NCBI GenBank assembly: GCA_035718275.1
Contig: DASTHI010000017.1
Span: forward strand, 1-64,000
Direction: 5' to 3'
DNA from: Pseudolabrys sp035718275
Lineage (GTDB): Bacteria; Pseudomonadota; Alphaproteobacteria; Rhizobiales; Xanthobacteraceae
Length of the DNA: 64,000 nt
Below, piece after piece: positions 46,471-55,597 of the stretch. Below the pieces are notes generated by a model that did no database searches, was not told the DNA's origin, and was given only the letters and a program-made list of their open reading frames with translations. The translations under genes were made by a program, and so were the position numbers. Within the stretch, counting starts at the first letter, position 1. The number at the start of each line of letters is the position of its first letter.

Positions 46471-46499
46471 TTCCCTGCGGAGCTCGGCTCCGCAGGGAA
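46471..46499 (-). promoter_or_regulatory. Hairpin sequestering the acyltransferase ribosome binding site
   Basis: A 13-base perfect inverted repeat (TTCCCTGCGGAGC and GCTCCGCAGGGAA) with a 3-base loop. On the minus strand its last arm contains AGGGAA, five bases before the acyltransferase ATG, so folding would hide the ribosome binding site. It has no T-run. Confidence 0.55.
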
Positions 46500-46588
46500 A
46501 CGACCGCTTGCGGGATGGGTTCCAATTGGGTTCGTCAAACTGCCACATTCGGCACCGATAACGCTAAAAATTGCTGCGGAGCCGAGCG

Positions 46589-47236
46589 ATGAAACGGCTA
46601 TTGATCGCACTGTTCGTCATTGCAATGACTGCAGGTGCTGGGTCGCGGATCCAGGCTCAACAAGCGCAGTCGCAACCATATGCGCTGCCGCGCACTTCAC
46701 CGGTCGAACGCGCCGCAAATGGGCCCGCTTACGGAGCCACGCGCGAACCGTCAGTTGCGGGGCTGTGGGAAAAAAGGGGACAGGATGGTCAGCCGATTAG
46801 TTGGTTCTTGTTCGTCGAAAAGGACGAGGGAATGTATGAAGGGGTGATTGCGAAGCTCTTTCCTCGACCTGGTGATCCGCCCAACCCGACCTGCACCCGT
46901 TGCACGGACGATCGGCGCGATGAGCCGCTGCTTGGATTGCCATTCATTCGCGGAATGAAACGAAACGGTCTCTCTTACGAGGATGGCAAAATTCTCGATC
47001 CGCGTGATGGTCATATCTATAGCGCGATGATGAAGCTCAGTCCGGATGGCCAGAGTCTGACGATTCGTGGATATCTTGGAATTCCACTGTTGGGCATGGA
47101 TGAAATCTGGACCCGTTTACCGGACGAAAAGCTTGCGCAGCTCGAGCCTGACGTGGCGGCAAAATATTCCGCGCAGCTGCAGCAGCAAGCGCCGCCCCAA
47201 TCGCATTCGCGGACTCGCGGTTCTCGCGCGAGGTGA
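46589..47236 (+). CDS. Exported DUF2147 protein
   Basis: A 215-residue protein with signal peptide (residues 1-23), a linker, then a DUF2147 domain (SVAGLWEKRGQDGQPISWF and GLPFIRGMKRNGLSYEDGKILDP split by the pair CTRC) and a Gln/Arg-rich tail. Known relatives are periplasmic and of unknown function. It is divergent from the acyltransferase gene and shares 14 bases of leader sequence with it. Confidence 0.88.
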   Translation: MKRLLIALFVIAMTAGAGSRIQAQQAQSQPYALPRTSPVERAANGPAYGATREPSVAGLWEKRGQDGQPISWFLFVEKDEGMYEGVIAKLFPRPGDPPNPTCTRCTDDRRDEPLLGLPFIRGMKRNGLSYEDGKILDPRDGHIYSAMMKLSPDGQSLTIRGYLGIPLLGMDEIWTRLPDEKLAQLEPDVAAKYSAQLQQQAPPQSHSRTRGSRAR

Positions 47237-47440
47237 ACGAAGTACAGGCGGCCCATTCAGTGTGGGATGAGCAATCCCTTGTTTTGAAGAGTAAACATCT
47301 CGTCGCATATAGCACGCGGGTGACAGCTACGCACGCCACCGTCCCGCCAACGAGACGCCAGCTCCGAGCAGGTCAGTGAATCAGAGGCCGCGAGAACGCG
47401 CTGCGAAGGGCCGGGAATTGCGATCGTGCAAGCGCTGTGG

Positions 47441-48196
47441 TTACAGCCGTATTCCAAGTGCAGCTGGTAACTTGTCGTGATGAATAATTCCGTAACATTC
47501 GCAGGCGCAGGCTTCCAGCCCCTGCCGGTCCAGGATCATGATCTGGCCACGGCTGTATTTGATGAGCCCTTTTTGCTGAATCGCCTGGGCGAGCAATGTG
47601 ACGGTCGTACGCCGCACGCCGAGCATGTGGGCGAGGAATTCCTGGGTAAGCTGGATACGATCACTTCCCACGCGATCCGCGCTCTGTAATAGCCATCGCG
47701 AAAGTCGCGAAGCGGCGTCGTGCACGGCGTTGCAGGCGGCAAGTTGCTGTGCTTCCGCCCAAAGAATTTCCAGATACCGCGAGATCAGATCCCGAAACTG
47801 GAGATCATCCCGCATCACCTGGATCAAACGATTTGCACGAAGCACGAGGAATTTCCCCGGAATTTGAGCAGTGGCGCGTGTCAACGATCTGCGCTCACCG
47901 AGCACTCGTTGCAGCCCCACGGCGCCTTCGCGGCCTACGCTTCCGGTCTCGACGGTGGTCCCCTCTCTTGTCATCACCATCAGTGAAATGAGCCCGGTCT
48001 GCGGGAAATAGACCTCATCAATGACATCGCCCGGCTCATAAATTGTTGTCCCTTGGGACAACGAAATCTGGCGCAGGTCGGGTTTGATGAGTGCGAAGGT
48101 ATCGGAGGGTAGGATAGACAGAAATCGATTTTCGATGCGTAATCCCGGCAAAGTCTTTGTTTCGACTGGCTTTTCCAGTTGATCGAGTGCCTGCAT
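47441..48196 (-). CDS. Crp/Fnr-family transcriptional regulator
   Basis: A 251-residue regulator. Residues about 35-150 form the cyclic-nucleotide-binding-like fold (TIYEPGDVIDEVYFPQTG), and residues 160-235 the winged helix with LTQEFLAHMLGVRRTTVTLL. The FNR cysteine set at the N-terminus is absent, so it is not an oxygen sensor of the FNR type. Its tail has CACECYG. It resembles the frequent rhizobial Crp-like proteins of unknown signal. Confidence 0.92.
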   Translation of the reverse strand: MQALDQLEKPVETKTLPGLRIENRFLSILPSDTFALIKPDLRQISLSQGTTIYEPGDVIDEVYFPQTGLISLMVMTREGTTVETGSVGREGAVGLQRVLGERRSLTRATAQIPGKFLVLRANRLIQVMRDDLQFRDLISRYLEILWAEAQQLAACNAVHDAASRLSRWLLQSADRVGSDRIQLTQEFLAHMLGVRRTTVTLLAQAIQQKGLIKYSRGQIMILDRQGLEACACECYGIIHHDKLPAALGIRL

Positions 48197-48704
48197 TCGT
48201 TGTGCCGCCCTGAGGCAGCTCCCTGGTCATGTCGATGGACACAATCGTCTGAAAATTCGCCCCCTGAGTTGAGTCCAGGACGGAAACGCGGCAACCGACA
48301 TAAGGTTCAGATGCGACGGCGAGGGGCGGCGGGCAGCCTAGGTCGCGCCGAGGAGTTGAGCCGGGAACAGTCCGCTCGGCAATGGCGTTTCGTTTTCACG
48401 TGCACATTGCTGTCCATCCCCTGCTTCCAAATGTGCACGGGAAGTCTTTCTGCTCGGAGGCCACGTTTCTCTCTGACGCGGCCTCCTTCTTTTTGACGCG
48501 GCCTCCTTCTTTTTCGAAAGTTCGATCTTTCACGAAATCGCGCGATTCTTGCGCGCACCTGATCCCCTGAGCGTCCAGCCCCAGATGCACTAGCAACTTG
48601 GGTAATCTTCAAGACATGGATGCAAGACATAGGGCGTGTGAAATCACGACGTCCTTCGGACGATCATGCGTGTGCACGCCGATTCAAATTGAAACCTTCC
48701 TGAA
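48197..48704. other. 508-base intergenic region
   Basis: No coding frame looks real. The region contains a perfect tandem duplication (48474-48513) and pyrimidine-rich stretches. It separates the Crp-type gene (minus strand, starting at 48196) from the end of the DUF2269 operon, so it may hold the Crp gene promoter. Confidence 0.5.
48474..48513. repeat. Tandem 20-base duplication
   Basis: Two perfect, adjacent copies of a unit starting TGACGCGGCC and ending TCCTTCTTTT (20 bases each). A related GGAGGCCACG motif lies just before it. Only two copies, so it looks like replication slippage rather than an array. Confidence 0.85.
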
Positions 48705-49172
48705 CTAAAGACTTGGCTTGGCGATCATCAGCCAGAAGATCGTTGCGACTGCAGCGAATGCCGGAAACCCAAAAGAAAACCAGAGGGAAAAAAGGCGATA
48801 GTACTCCAATGGCAGCGGCGTAGATTTTATGACGGCTTCATTGGCCAAGTTGCGCATGCGGATCTGCATCCAAACCACAGGCAGCCAAAAAGCGCCTGTA
48901 AACAGATAAAGCACGATGGACCACAAGATCCAGGGCTCCAGGAGCGAGTAGCCACTCACGTGCGCCAACGCCAAGCCGGTGATTGGCTGAAGCACGACGG
49001 CGGTGGCAGTGAACAGAAAATCCGCAATCACGACGATTTTGGCCACGCCGGCGATGACTTCAGGCTCGCGCGTGCGATTGGCCATAAGCATGAAAAATGC
49101 AATCCCGACACCGGTGCCGAGAAGCACAGACCCCCCAATGACGTGCAGATATTTCAATACGAAATAGAGCAT
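48705..49172 (-). CDS. DUF2269 integral membrane protein
   Basis: A 155-residue protein with four membrane segments, starting MLYFVLKYLHVIGGSVLLGT, typical of DUF2269. His10 in the first segment is the family's conserved residue. Its ATG follows the SDR-DoxX stop with no gap. It is the last gene of the long minus-strand operon that starts with the XRE regulator. Function unknown. Confidence 0.88.
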   Translation of the reverse strand: MLYFVLKYLHVIGGSVLLGTGVGIAFFMLMANRTREPEVIAGVAKIVVIADFLFTATAVVLQPITGLALAHVSGYSLLEPWILWSIVLYLFTGAFWLPVVWMQIRMRNLANEAVIKSTPLPLEYYRLFSLWFSFGFPAFAAVATIFWLMIAKPSL

Positions 49173-50459
49173 TCACCGATCATCGAAAACAGCAAGAGCG
49201 ACACCGTGCAACAGCACAATAGGCCAGATCTTCAGCATCGGCCCAAGGGGATCATTCCACAGCCGCGGCACGAGCGCCGTACCGATGACGGCATAAAGCA
49301 ATGAGATCGCGATTGCTGCGTATAATCCCCAGCGCGCGGCTGGTCGCCATGCAATTGTTGCGCCGATGACAAGATCGGCGCTTGCTCCTGCGACTATGAT
49401 GGCGCCGGCAGTCGCATCACTTACACCCGCTTCGTGCATCAGTCCCATGCCGTAGCACCAGCCGCTGGTAAGGGAGATCATCCCGGTGCCGATCCAAAAG
49501 AGCGCCAACAGAATGAAGATGGCCGGTTTGAGCAGGTAGAGGCGCGCGAACCAGCGTTCCTGCACCGAGGCGGGCGTAGCCAGAAGGGCGTCCTCGATGT
49601 CTCGCGGTGCGAGAGCGAGCTCCCTTAAAATCTCAGGATTCCCCACGGCACCGCGTGCGATCTCTCTTGCAGCGGTGGTGCGAACGGGAGGTCGCCAGCC
49701 CAGCAGTGAGAAAAGATCGCCGCATCTATAGCTTAAGCCCGCGAGTGAGCGCGGCATGGGCCACACGCGAGCCGGCCCAAAACGTAGCCACCGCCTCAGA
49801 AGCATGACGAGTTGATCGAACGACCAAATGCGAGGTCCAACTACGTCGACGACTTGGCGCACAGGTGCGCTCGGCTGCAAAAAGAAAAGAATTACAGAGA
49901 CGAGGTCATCAAGATGGACGGGTTGAAGAGGGCCGGTGCTCGGTATGCTCGGTAGCAGCGGCATTGCCGCAAGAGCGCGCATCAGGGCGCTTGCTCCATA
50001 GGCCTGAGATCCGATCACAATGGAGGGACGAAGAATGACCCAATCCAGCGCGCTCTGCATCAGGATCTGTTCACCAGCCAATTTCGTCTGGGAAAATTCG
50101 GTTGTGGCGCGATCGACCCCAACGGCTGACAGGTGAATGATCCGACGAACGCCGGCACGCTCGCAGGCCGTAAATAGGGTTGCCACGCCCGCGGCATGGA
50201 CCCCGTGCACGGAATCATAGAGACTGTCCTGCAAGACGCCGGCACAATTGACGACCGCATCCACGTCTTTCAGAGAGGGCAGCCAGTCTGACACATCGCG
50301 GGCCTTGCTGATATCGAGTTCAACCGTGCTCGCCGGCTTGGCCAAGCCATTCACATGAACCCGATGCACGACAGCAATGTACTCGTCTCCACGAGAGACG
50401 AGTTGAGCTGCCAGGGCCGAACCGACTAGCCCGCTCGCGCCGAGCAGCAATACTCGCAT
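49173..50459 (-). CDS. SDR (NDUFA9-like) fused to a DoxX-like membrane domain
   Basis: A 428-residue fusion. Residues 1 to about 290 are an atypical Rossmann SDR (VLLLGASGLVGSALA at the start, later NCAGVLQD and IHLSAVGVDR). Residues about 305-425 carry four membrane segments of DoxX-like type. NDUFA9-like SDRs are accessory to complex I in other organisms, so its place 42 bases after the complex I-like operon is suggestive. The first ATG of the frame is 13 codons upstream but the Rossmann motif begins right after the ATG at 50459. Confidence 0.87.
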   Translation of the reverse strand: MRVLLLGASGLVGSALAAQLVSRGDEYIAVVHRVHVNGLAKPASTVELDISKARDVSDWLPSLKDVDAVVNCAGVLQDSLYDSVHGVHAAGVATLFTACERAGVRRIIHLSAVGVDRATTEFSQTKLAGEQILMQSALDWVILRPSIVIGSQAYGASALMRALAAMPLLPSIPSTGPLQPVHLDDLVSVILFFLQPSAPVRQVVDVVGPRIWSFDQLVMLLRRWLRFGPARVWPMPRSLAGLSYRCGDLFSLLGWRPPVRTTAAREIARGAVGNPEILRELALAPRDIEDALLATPASVQERWFARLYLLKPAIFILLALFWIGTGMISLTSGWCYGMGLMHEAGVSDATAGAIIVAGASADLVIGATIAWRPAARWGLYAAIAISLLYAVIGTALVPRLWNDPLGPMLKIWPIVLLHGVALAVFDDR

Positions 50460-50501
50460 GGCTCGCGAATCCAAAAATAGAGGACGCCACTTCTCCAACC
50501 G

Positions 50502-51020
50502 CTATCCGGACACGTGCTCCAGCAAGGCCATCAGTCCTTTCAAAATATTCACAGGAGGCGGCGGACAGCCTTTGATGTGCAAGTCCACAGGTAGCACGTC
50601 CTTGACGCCGCCGGCGACTGCATAACTTCCTGCAAAGGGACCGCCATCGGCCGCACATGTGCCCACGGCAACAACCCATTTGGGGTCGGGCGTTGCATTG
50701 TAGGCGCGCAGCAAGGCTTGTCTCATGTTTTTGGTGACGGGCCCGGTGACCATGAGGACGTCGGCATGCCTCGGTGAAGCAACGAACCGCAGCCCAAGTC
50801 GTTCGAGATCGTAGAAAGCATTGTTGAGAGCATGAATTTCCAGCTCGCACCCATTGCAGGATCCGGCGTCCACCTGTCGGATCGACAGTGATCGCCCGAG
50901 CTTCGCGCGAGCAGCGCGGTCGACCCGATCTGCCAGTTCGGCCAGGGCGGCTTCATCGGCTGACGGCAGCGGTTCGGTCAACGGGCCGAGAGTGAGGCTT
51001 TCGAGCAAGGTCTTGCGCAT
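50502..51020 (-). CDS. Ehr/complex I-like small subunit (NuoB/HycG/HyfI-like)
   Basis: A 172-residue protein with the NuoB-type [4Fe-4S] site: Cys55 and Cys58 (SCNGCELE), Cys122 (VGTCAADGG) and Cys152 (KGCPPPP). All four ligands are intact, as in hydrogenase small subunits (C-x2-C, unlike the adjacent CC of NuoB). It would carry the terminal cluster next to the large subunit. Starts 10 bases after the large-subunit stop. Confidence 0.92.
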   Translation of the reverse strand: MRKTLLESLTLGPLTEPLPSADEAALAELADRVDRAARAKLGRSLSIRQVDAGSCNGCELEIHALNNAFYDLERLGLRFVASPRHADVLMVTGPVTKNMRQALLRAYNATPDPKWVVAVGTCAADGGPFAGSYAVAGGVKDVLPVDLHIKGCPPPPVNILKGLMALLEHVSG

Positions 51021-51030
51021 TGCTTGGCCG

Positions 51031-52536
51031 CTAGAGGTCGTGTCCGGAATACGAGCAGTTGAACGATTTGTTGCAGAGAGGAAAATCCGCGACGATATTG
51101 CCCTCGATGGCGGTTTCTAAAAGAGGCCATTGAAACCACGACGCATCGCGGATGTGGCAGCGCGCCACGCGGCCGCTTTCGTCGGTTCTGAGCCAAACCA
51201 GCACATCTCCTCTGAATGCTTCGACCAGCGCGGCGCCCTCGCAAGGGCCGCCGCTTTCGGTTGGAACCGCCACCGGCCCGTGCGGGATTGAGCTGAGCAA
51301 CTGCTCGAGCATGGAAAGGCTCTGCTCCACTTCGCGAATGCGAATCCATAGCCGCGCATTCACATCGCCGGCCTCCAGTACCGGGACTTCAAAAGAAAGA
51401 TTGTCATAGGGCGCATAGCCTGGCGTACGCCGCGCATCGAAGTTGCGGTTCGACGCCCGCCCGACATATCCAGGAGCGCCGAACTGTCTCGCCAGATCCG
51501 GCTTGACGATTCCCGTTGTGACCGTCCTGTCCTGCAGCGACGCCGTATTTTCGTAGAGCTCGATCAAACGAGGGAAGACATGCCGTACCTCGCGCAGAAG
51601 AGCCTGAATTTGGGCGCCTCCATCCGCTGCAATATCCCGCGCGAGGCCTCCCGGTATGATGACGTCCATCATCAGCCTGTGCCCGAAGGACGCGTTTGCC
51701 GCCCGCAGGGTGCGTTCTCGGAGAATTCCGCATTGCGCGTGCATTAGCGAAAACGAGGCGTCATTGCAGATTGCGCCGATATCGCCAAAGTGATTGGCCA
51801 GACGTTCTAGCTCGGCGAGTACGCCACGCAGATGGGTGGCGCGCGGTGGAGGCTCGATGTTCAACGCGGATTCACTCGCTTGCGCAAAGGCAAAGGCGAT
51901 CGCGACCGTGCTGTCACCCGAAGTGCGCGACGCGAGTTTCGCCGCGTCCTCGAGCGTCGCTCCTGTCATGAGCGATTCGATTCCCTTATGTACCCAGCCC
52001 AAGCGCTCCTCGAGCCGCACGACATGTTCGCCATTCGCCGTAAACCTGAAGTGACCCGGCTCGATAATGCCGGCATGGATCGGCCCGACGGGAATCTGGT
52101 GCAAGGCCTCGCCTTCGCTCGGCAGGAACGCGTATGGTTCCGGCTGAACGGCCGCTGATGCGTTCCCGAGTGGATGCCGCACGTCCCAAAAGCCTAGATC
52201 GAGCCAAGGTCGTGAATCGGGCGAACCGATCGCCTCAAGTCCGAACAGGTCGCGGATCGCGCGTTCCAAGCGTATTGCGGGCGGATGGTGCGCGCCAACG
52301 CTGGGATACCTTCCGGACTTCGATGTGTGGGTGAGAACGGCCAATTCACCGAATTGGCTTTCGAACAGCGCCATGTGAACGTCGGGAGCATCGCCCCACA
52401 GACCGAGCAGATCGCAGCGCCCCTGGTTCAGCAATTCGATGGCTTCGCGCCATCCATCCTCGTTCACACGCATCCGGGGCCAAGGCCGGTGTTGTTCGAC
52501 CAACTGGTAGTTCTTGATGCTTTTCAGCAGGCTCAT
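51031..52536 (-). CDS. Ehr/complex I-like large subunit without NiFe ligands (HyfG/HycE-like)
   Basis: A 501-residue fusion of a NuoC-like N-terminal domain (RYPSVGAHHPPA, residues 76-87, and ERAIRDLFG) with a NuoD/hydrogenase large-subunit domain (VRLEERLGWVHKGIESL, residues 173-189). Where group 4 hydrogenases have the first C-x2-C ligand pair (ERICGIC), this protein has SRTSGDS (203-209). The second pair (DPCxxC) is replaced by a tail DFPLCNKSFNCSYSGHDL whose two cysteines are spaced C-x5-C. A [NiFe] site therefore cannot form. The active site may be a quinone-like pocket or a novel one. The ATG at 52536 is preceded by an in-frame GTG. Confidence 0.92.
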   Translation of the reverse strand: MSLLKSIKNYQLVEQHRPWPRMRVNEDGWREAIELLNQGRCDLLGLWGDAPDVHMALFESQFGELAVLTHTSKSGRYPSVGAHHPPAIRLERAIRDLFGLEAIGSPDSRPWLDLGFWDVRHPLGNASAAVQPEPYAFLPSEGEALHQIPVGPIHAGIIEPGHFRFTANGEHVVRLEERLGWVHKGIESLMTGATLEDAAKLASRTSGDSTVAIAFAFAQASESALNIEPPPRATHLRGVLAELERLANHFGDIGAICNDASFSLMHAQCGILRERTLRAANASFGHRLMMDVIIPGGLARDIAADGGAQIQALLREVRHVFPRLIELYENTASLQDRTVTTGIVKPDLARQFGAPGYVGRASNRNFDARRTPGYAPYDNLSFEVPVLEAGDVNARLWIRIREVEQSLSMLEQLLSSIPHGPVAVPTESGGPCEGAALVEAFRGDVLVWLRTDESGRVARCHIRDASWFQWPLLETAIEGNIVADFPLCNKSFNCSYSGHDL

Positions 52537-52542
52537 CACGCT

Positions 52543-53982
52543 TCACCCCAATAGCCGGGCCACGTTCTGAAATCCGGCGACCAAAGACGGCGGCATGTAG
52601 ATTCCAGCAATGAGCACCAGGCCGAGATGCGCGAACATCGGCATGTATGAGGCTTCGGCCGGCCCGCTCGGCCCGCGAGGCTCGCCGAATGCAATGGTGT
52701 TGAGGCGCAGGAAGAGAGCGCCGAGAGCGATGAGAATTCCGAACGCGAGAATGGCTGCGAGCCATGGCTCCCGCGCAAAGGTCGAACTCACGACCAGGAA
52801 CTCACTCATGAAAATTCCGAGAGGAGGCAAGCCGGCAATGGCGACGACCCCGACGACAAGAGCCCAGCCGAGCAGGGGATGCGTCACCGTCAATCCGCCC
52901 ATGTCGGCGATTTTTTGTGTGCCCTTGACCTGCGCAATGTGTCCGACGGCGAAGAATATCGCCGACTTGGTCAATGAATGCATTGTCATGTGCAGCAAGC
53001 CGGCAAAATTCGCCAGCGCTCCGCCCATTCCGAAGGCGAACACGATGATGCCCATGTGCTCGATCGACGAGTAGGCGAACATGCGCTTGATGTCGCGCCG
53101 CCGGTACAACATGAAAGCCGCGAAGAGACAGGAAATCAGCCCCATGATGACCATCAGCGGGCCGGGCGCGATCGCTGCCGGATTGAGGGCGAGCAGCATC
53201 TTGAAACGCAGCAGCGCGTACAGTGCGACGTTCAGGAGAAGTCCGGAGAGAACAGCCGAAATGGGAGTTGGACCTTCGGCATGTGCATCCGGCAGCCATG
53301 CATGCAGCGGGGCCAATCCGACCTTGGTACCGTAGCCGAGCAGCAGAAAAACAAACGCAACATTGAGGAGCGCGGGGTCGAAATTGGCAGCGCGGGTGAT
53401 CAACACGGTCCAGACCATCGCTTCCAAGCCTTCGCCGATGACCGGCCGAGCCGCCATATACACGAGAATTGTCCCGAACAAGGCGAGTGCAATGCCGACG
53501 CTGCCGAGAATGAAATATTTCCAGGCAGCTTCCAGAGCCTCATGCGTGCGGTAAATCCCGACCATGAGTACCGTCGTCAGTGTCGCCATTTCGATCGCGA
53601 CCCACATCAGGCCGATATTGTTGGCCACAAGAGCAAGATTCATTGCGAACATCAGCGCCTGATACATCGCGTGATAGAACCGCACGTATCTCGGGGTGAG
53701 GCGGCCGATCTCGATTTCGTGGCCGATATAGCTTGCGCTGAATACGCTCGTCGTAAATCCGACGAACGTCGTCAACACGATGAATACTTTGTTGAGATCG
53801 TCGACCAGCAGATAGGGCCCGGAACGTGGATCGACGACGAACAGCGATACGGCCGTCAGGAACGTAAGCAGGGTGGCAAGAACATTGAGCGCGGCTGTCA
53901 GCCGGTAGCCGGGCAGGGCGGCAAGGAGGGCCGCTGCGACTGCGGGAATGAACAGAACACCGGTCAGTGCATCGAGCGTCAT
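52543..53982 (-). CDS. Ehr/complex I-like proton-channel subunit (HyfF/NuoN-like)
   Basis: A 479-residue antiporter-like membrane protein with about 14 segments. The essential glutamate (WVAIEMATL) and lysine (AAWKYFILG) of Mrp/NuoLMN proteins are present, as is a later lysine/histidine-rich half-channel (HAWLPDAHAEGPTPISA). It should translocate ions. Overlaps the HyfE-like gene by four bases. Confidence 0.92.
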   Translation of the reverse strand: MTLDALTGVLFIPAVAAALLAALPGYRLTAALNVLATLLTFLTAVSLFVVDPRSGPYLLVDDLNKVFIVLTTFVGFTTSVFSASYIGHEIEIGRLTPRYVRFYHAMYQALMFAMNLALVANNIGLMWVAIEMATLTTVLMVGIYRTHEALEAAWKYFILGSVGIALALFGTILVYMAARPVIGEGLEAMVWTVLITRAANFDPALLNVAFVFLLLGYGTKVGLAPLHAWLPDAHAEGPTPISAVLSGLLLNVALYALLRFKMLLALNPAAIAPGPLMVIMGLISCLFAAFMLYRRRDIKRMFAYSSIEHMGIIVFAFGMGGALANFAGLLHMTMHSLTKSAIFFAVGHIAQVKGTQKIADMGGLTVTHPLLGWALVVGVVAIAGLPPLGIFMSEFLVVSSTFAREPWLAAILAFGILIALGALFLRLNTIAFGEPRGPSGPAEASYMPMFAHLGLVLIAGIYMPPSLVAGFQNVARLLG

Positions 53983-54644
53983 TGCTGCTCTCCGCGGAAA
54001 CGATCGAGCGCCTGCACATCGACCGTGTCAAATCGTTCACGGATTCGGAAGAGAAAGATACCGATCACGATGAAAGCGATCAGCACCGAAAACGCGACGC
54101 TGATCTCGACAACGAGCGGCATCCCTTTGGCCCCTGTCGCGGCCAGGACGAGGCCGTTCTCGAGTGACATGAAACCGACCACCTGGCTGACCGCATTGCG
54201 CCTCGTGACCATCATCAACAATCCCAGCAGGACGACGGAGAGGGCGAAAGCAAGATCTTCGCGGGCGAGCGGATCGGCATCGGCGGTGACCCGCAGCATG
54301 ACCACCATCGAGAGTGCGACAAGACCCATGCCCAGCAGCATGGTCGGGCCTACCCCAACGACGTTTTCGATCTCGCGATGGATGCCGAGGCGGACGATAA
54401 TGCGGTGCAGGGCCGTCGGAATCACGATCCCCTTGAAGACGAGTGCGATCAAAGCGGTCAGGTAAAGATGCGGTGCCTGCTGCACATAAGCTTGCCAGGC
54501 GACAGATGTCGCCAGCACAAGCGCATGCAACGCGAATATGTTTAGAAGCGCGTAGAGGCGATCCTGATACAGCTGCATAAAGCTCACAAGCACGAGCAGC
54601 CCGGCGAGGAGGTGCGCGACATCGAACTGAATTGTCTGCATCAA
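53979..54644 (-). CDS. Ehr/complex I-like membrane subunit (HyfE/NuoK-like)
   Basis: A 221-residue membrane protein with about six to seven segments. It contains the NuoK-type core GFMSLENGLVLAATGAKGMP with its conserved glutamate. It is longer than NuoK (about 100), as in HyfE. Overlaps both neighbours by four bases. Confidence 0.9.
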   Translation of the reverse strand: MMQTIQFDVAHLLAGLLVLVSFMQLYQDRLYALLNIFALHALVLATSVAWQAYVQQAPHLYLTALIALVFKGIVIPTALHRIIVRLGIHREIENVVGVGPTMLLGMGLVALSMVVMLRVTADADPLAREDLAFALSVVLLGLLMMVTRRNAVSQVVGFMSLENGLVLAATGAKGMPLVVEISVAFSVLIAFIVIGIFLFRIRERFDTVDVQALDRFRGEQQ

Positions 54645-55597
54645 AAGCTCCCGGAGACGAACCGAAGCAAGGTCGCCAGCAGGCCAAGCATAAGCGCGGC
54701 GCCCAGAAATTCCGGCACACGGAACACGCGCATCTTGGCGATCGAGGTCTCGAAAACAGCGAGCAGGATCCCGCCGATCGCAAGCTTGCCGACGTAGACG
54801 GCCACACCAGCCGAGATTTCGCCAACGGTCGCATCCGGTCCGGCAATGCCCCAGGGCAGGAACAGGCAGGCAATCAGCGACACGTAAAGAAGAAGCTTGA
54901 GTTCGGAAGCGAGATCGATGAGGGCCAGATGGCGACCTGAATATTCCAGCACCATAGCCTCGTGCACCATCGTGAGTTCGAGATGAGTGGCAGGATTGTC
55001 GATCGGGATACGCGCATTTTCTGCAATCGCCACCATTATCAGTGCAAGCAGCGCGAGCCCGAGTGAAACGCGCAAGCCGACCTCGCCGGAGACCATGTAG
55101 GCGGCCATGGTGGACAGTTGTGTCGACCCGGCGATCAGTGCGAGGGTAAACATGATCATCAGCATCGCGGGTTCGGCAAGCGATGCGATCATCACTTCAC
55201 GGCTCGAGCCGAGGCCGCCGAAACTGGTGCCGACGTCAAGACCGGCCAGCGCGAGAAAAAAGCGCGCGCTGCCGAGCAGCGCAATAAGCGCGATCAAATC
55301 GGCCGACCAGGAGAAAAGTAATCCGCTGCGGAATGTGGGCACCAGTGAGGCCGCGACCCACGTTCCGGCAAACACGATGTAAGGGATGACTCGAAGAAGC
55401 CAGGAGGCGCTTTCTGCAAGAACGACCTCCTTGCGCATGAGCCGCGCAAGGTCACGATAGGGCTGGAGGAGCGGAGGACCCTGGCGCCGCAACAGGCGCG
55501 CCTTTACTTTCCGAACGAAGCCAGTGAACAGCGGCGAGAGCAGCAGCACCAGCATCATTTGCATGCCCTGGAGGCCGAAATCCCGGATCACTGCCAT
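54641..55597 (-). CDS. Ehr/complex I-like membrane subunit (HyfC/NuoH-like)
   Basis: A 318-residue membrane protein of the NuoH/HyfC family with about eight segments. It includes the conserved PLLQPYRDLARLMRKE and the acidic stretch IDNPATHLELTMVHEAMVLE, split by the membrane loop, that in complex I lines the quinone pocket. It joins the hydrophilic arm to the membrane arm. Confidence 0.92.
   Translation of the reverse strand: MAVIRDFGLQGMQMMLVLLLSPLFTGFVRKVKARLLRRQGPPLLQPYRDLARLMRKEVVLAESASWLLRVIPYIVFAGTWVAASLVPTFRSGLLFSWSADLIALIALLGSARFFLALAGLDVGTSFGGLGSSREVMIASLAEPAMLMIMFTLALIAGSTQLSTMAAYMVSGEVGLRVSLGLALLALIMVAIAENARIPIDNPATHLELTMVHEAMVLEYSGRHLALIDLASELKLLLYVSLIACLFLPWGIAGPDATVGEISAGVAVYVGKLAIGGILLAVFETSIAKMRVFRVPEFLGAALMLGLLATLLRFVSGSF

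Noticed and set aside
48307..48630. Basic 107-residue open frame on the minus strand
   Set aside because: It spans the tandem repeat and has no recognisable domain; composition is shadow-like.
51031..52536. Functional [NiFe] hydrogenase-4 / formate hydrogenlyase
   Set aside because: Both NiFe cysteine pairs are missing and no maturation or formate dehydrogenase genes are present.
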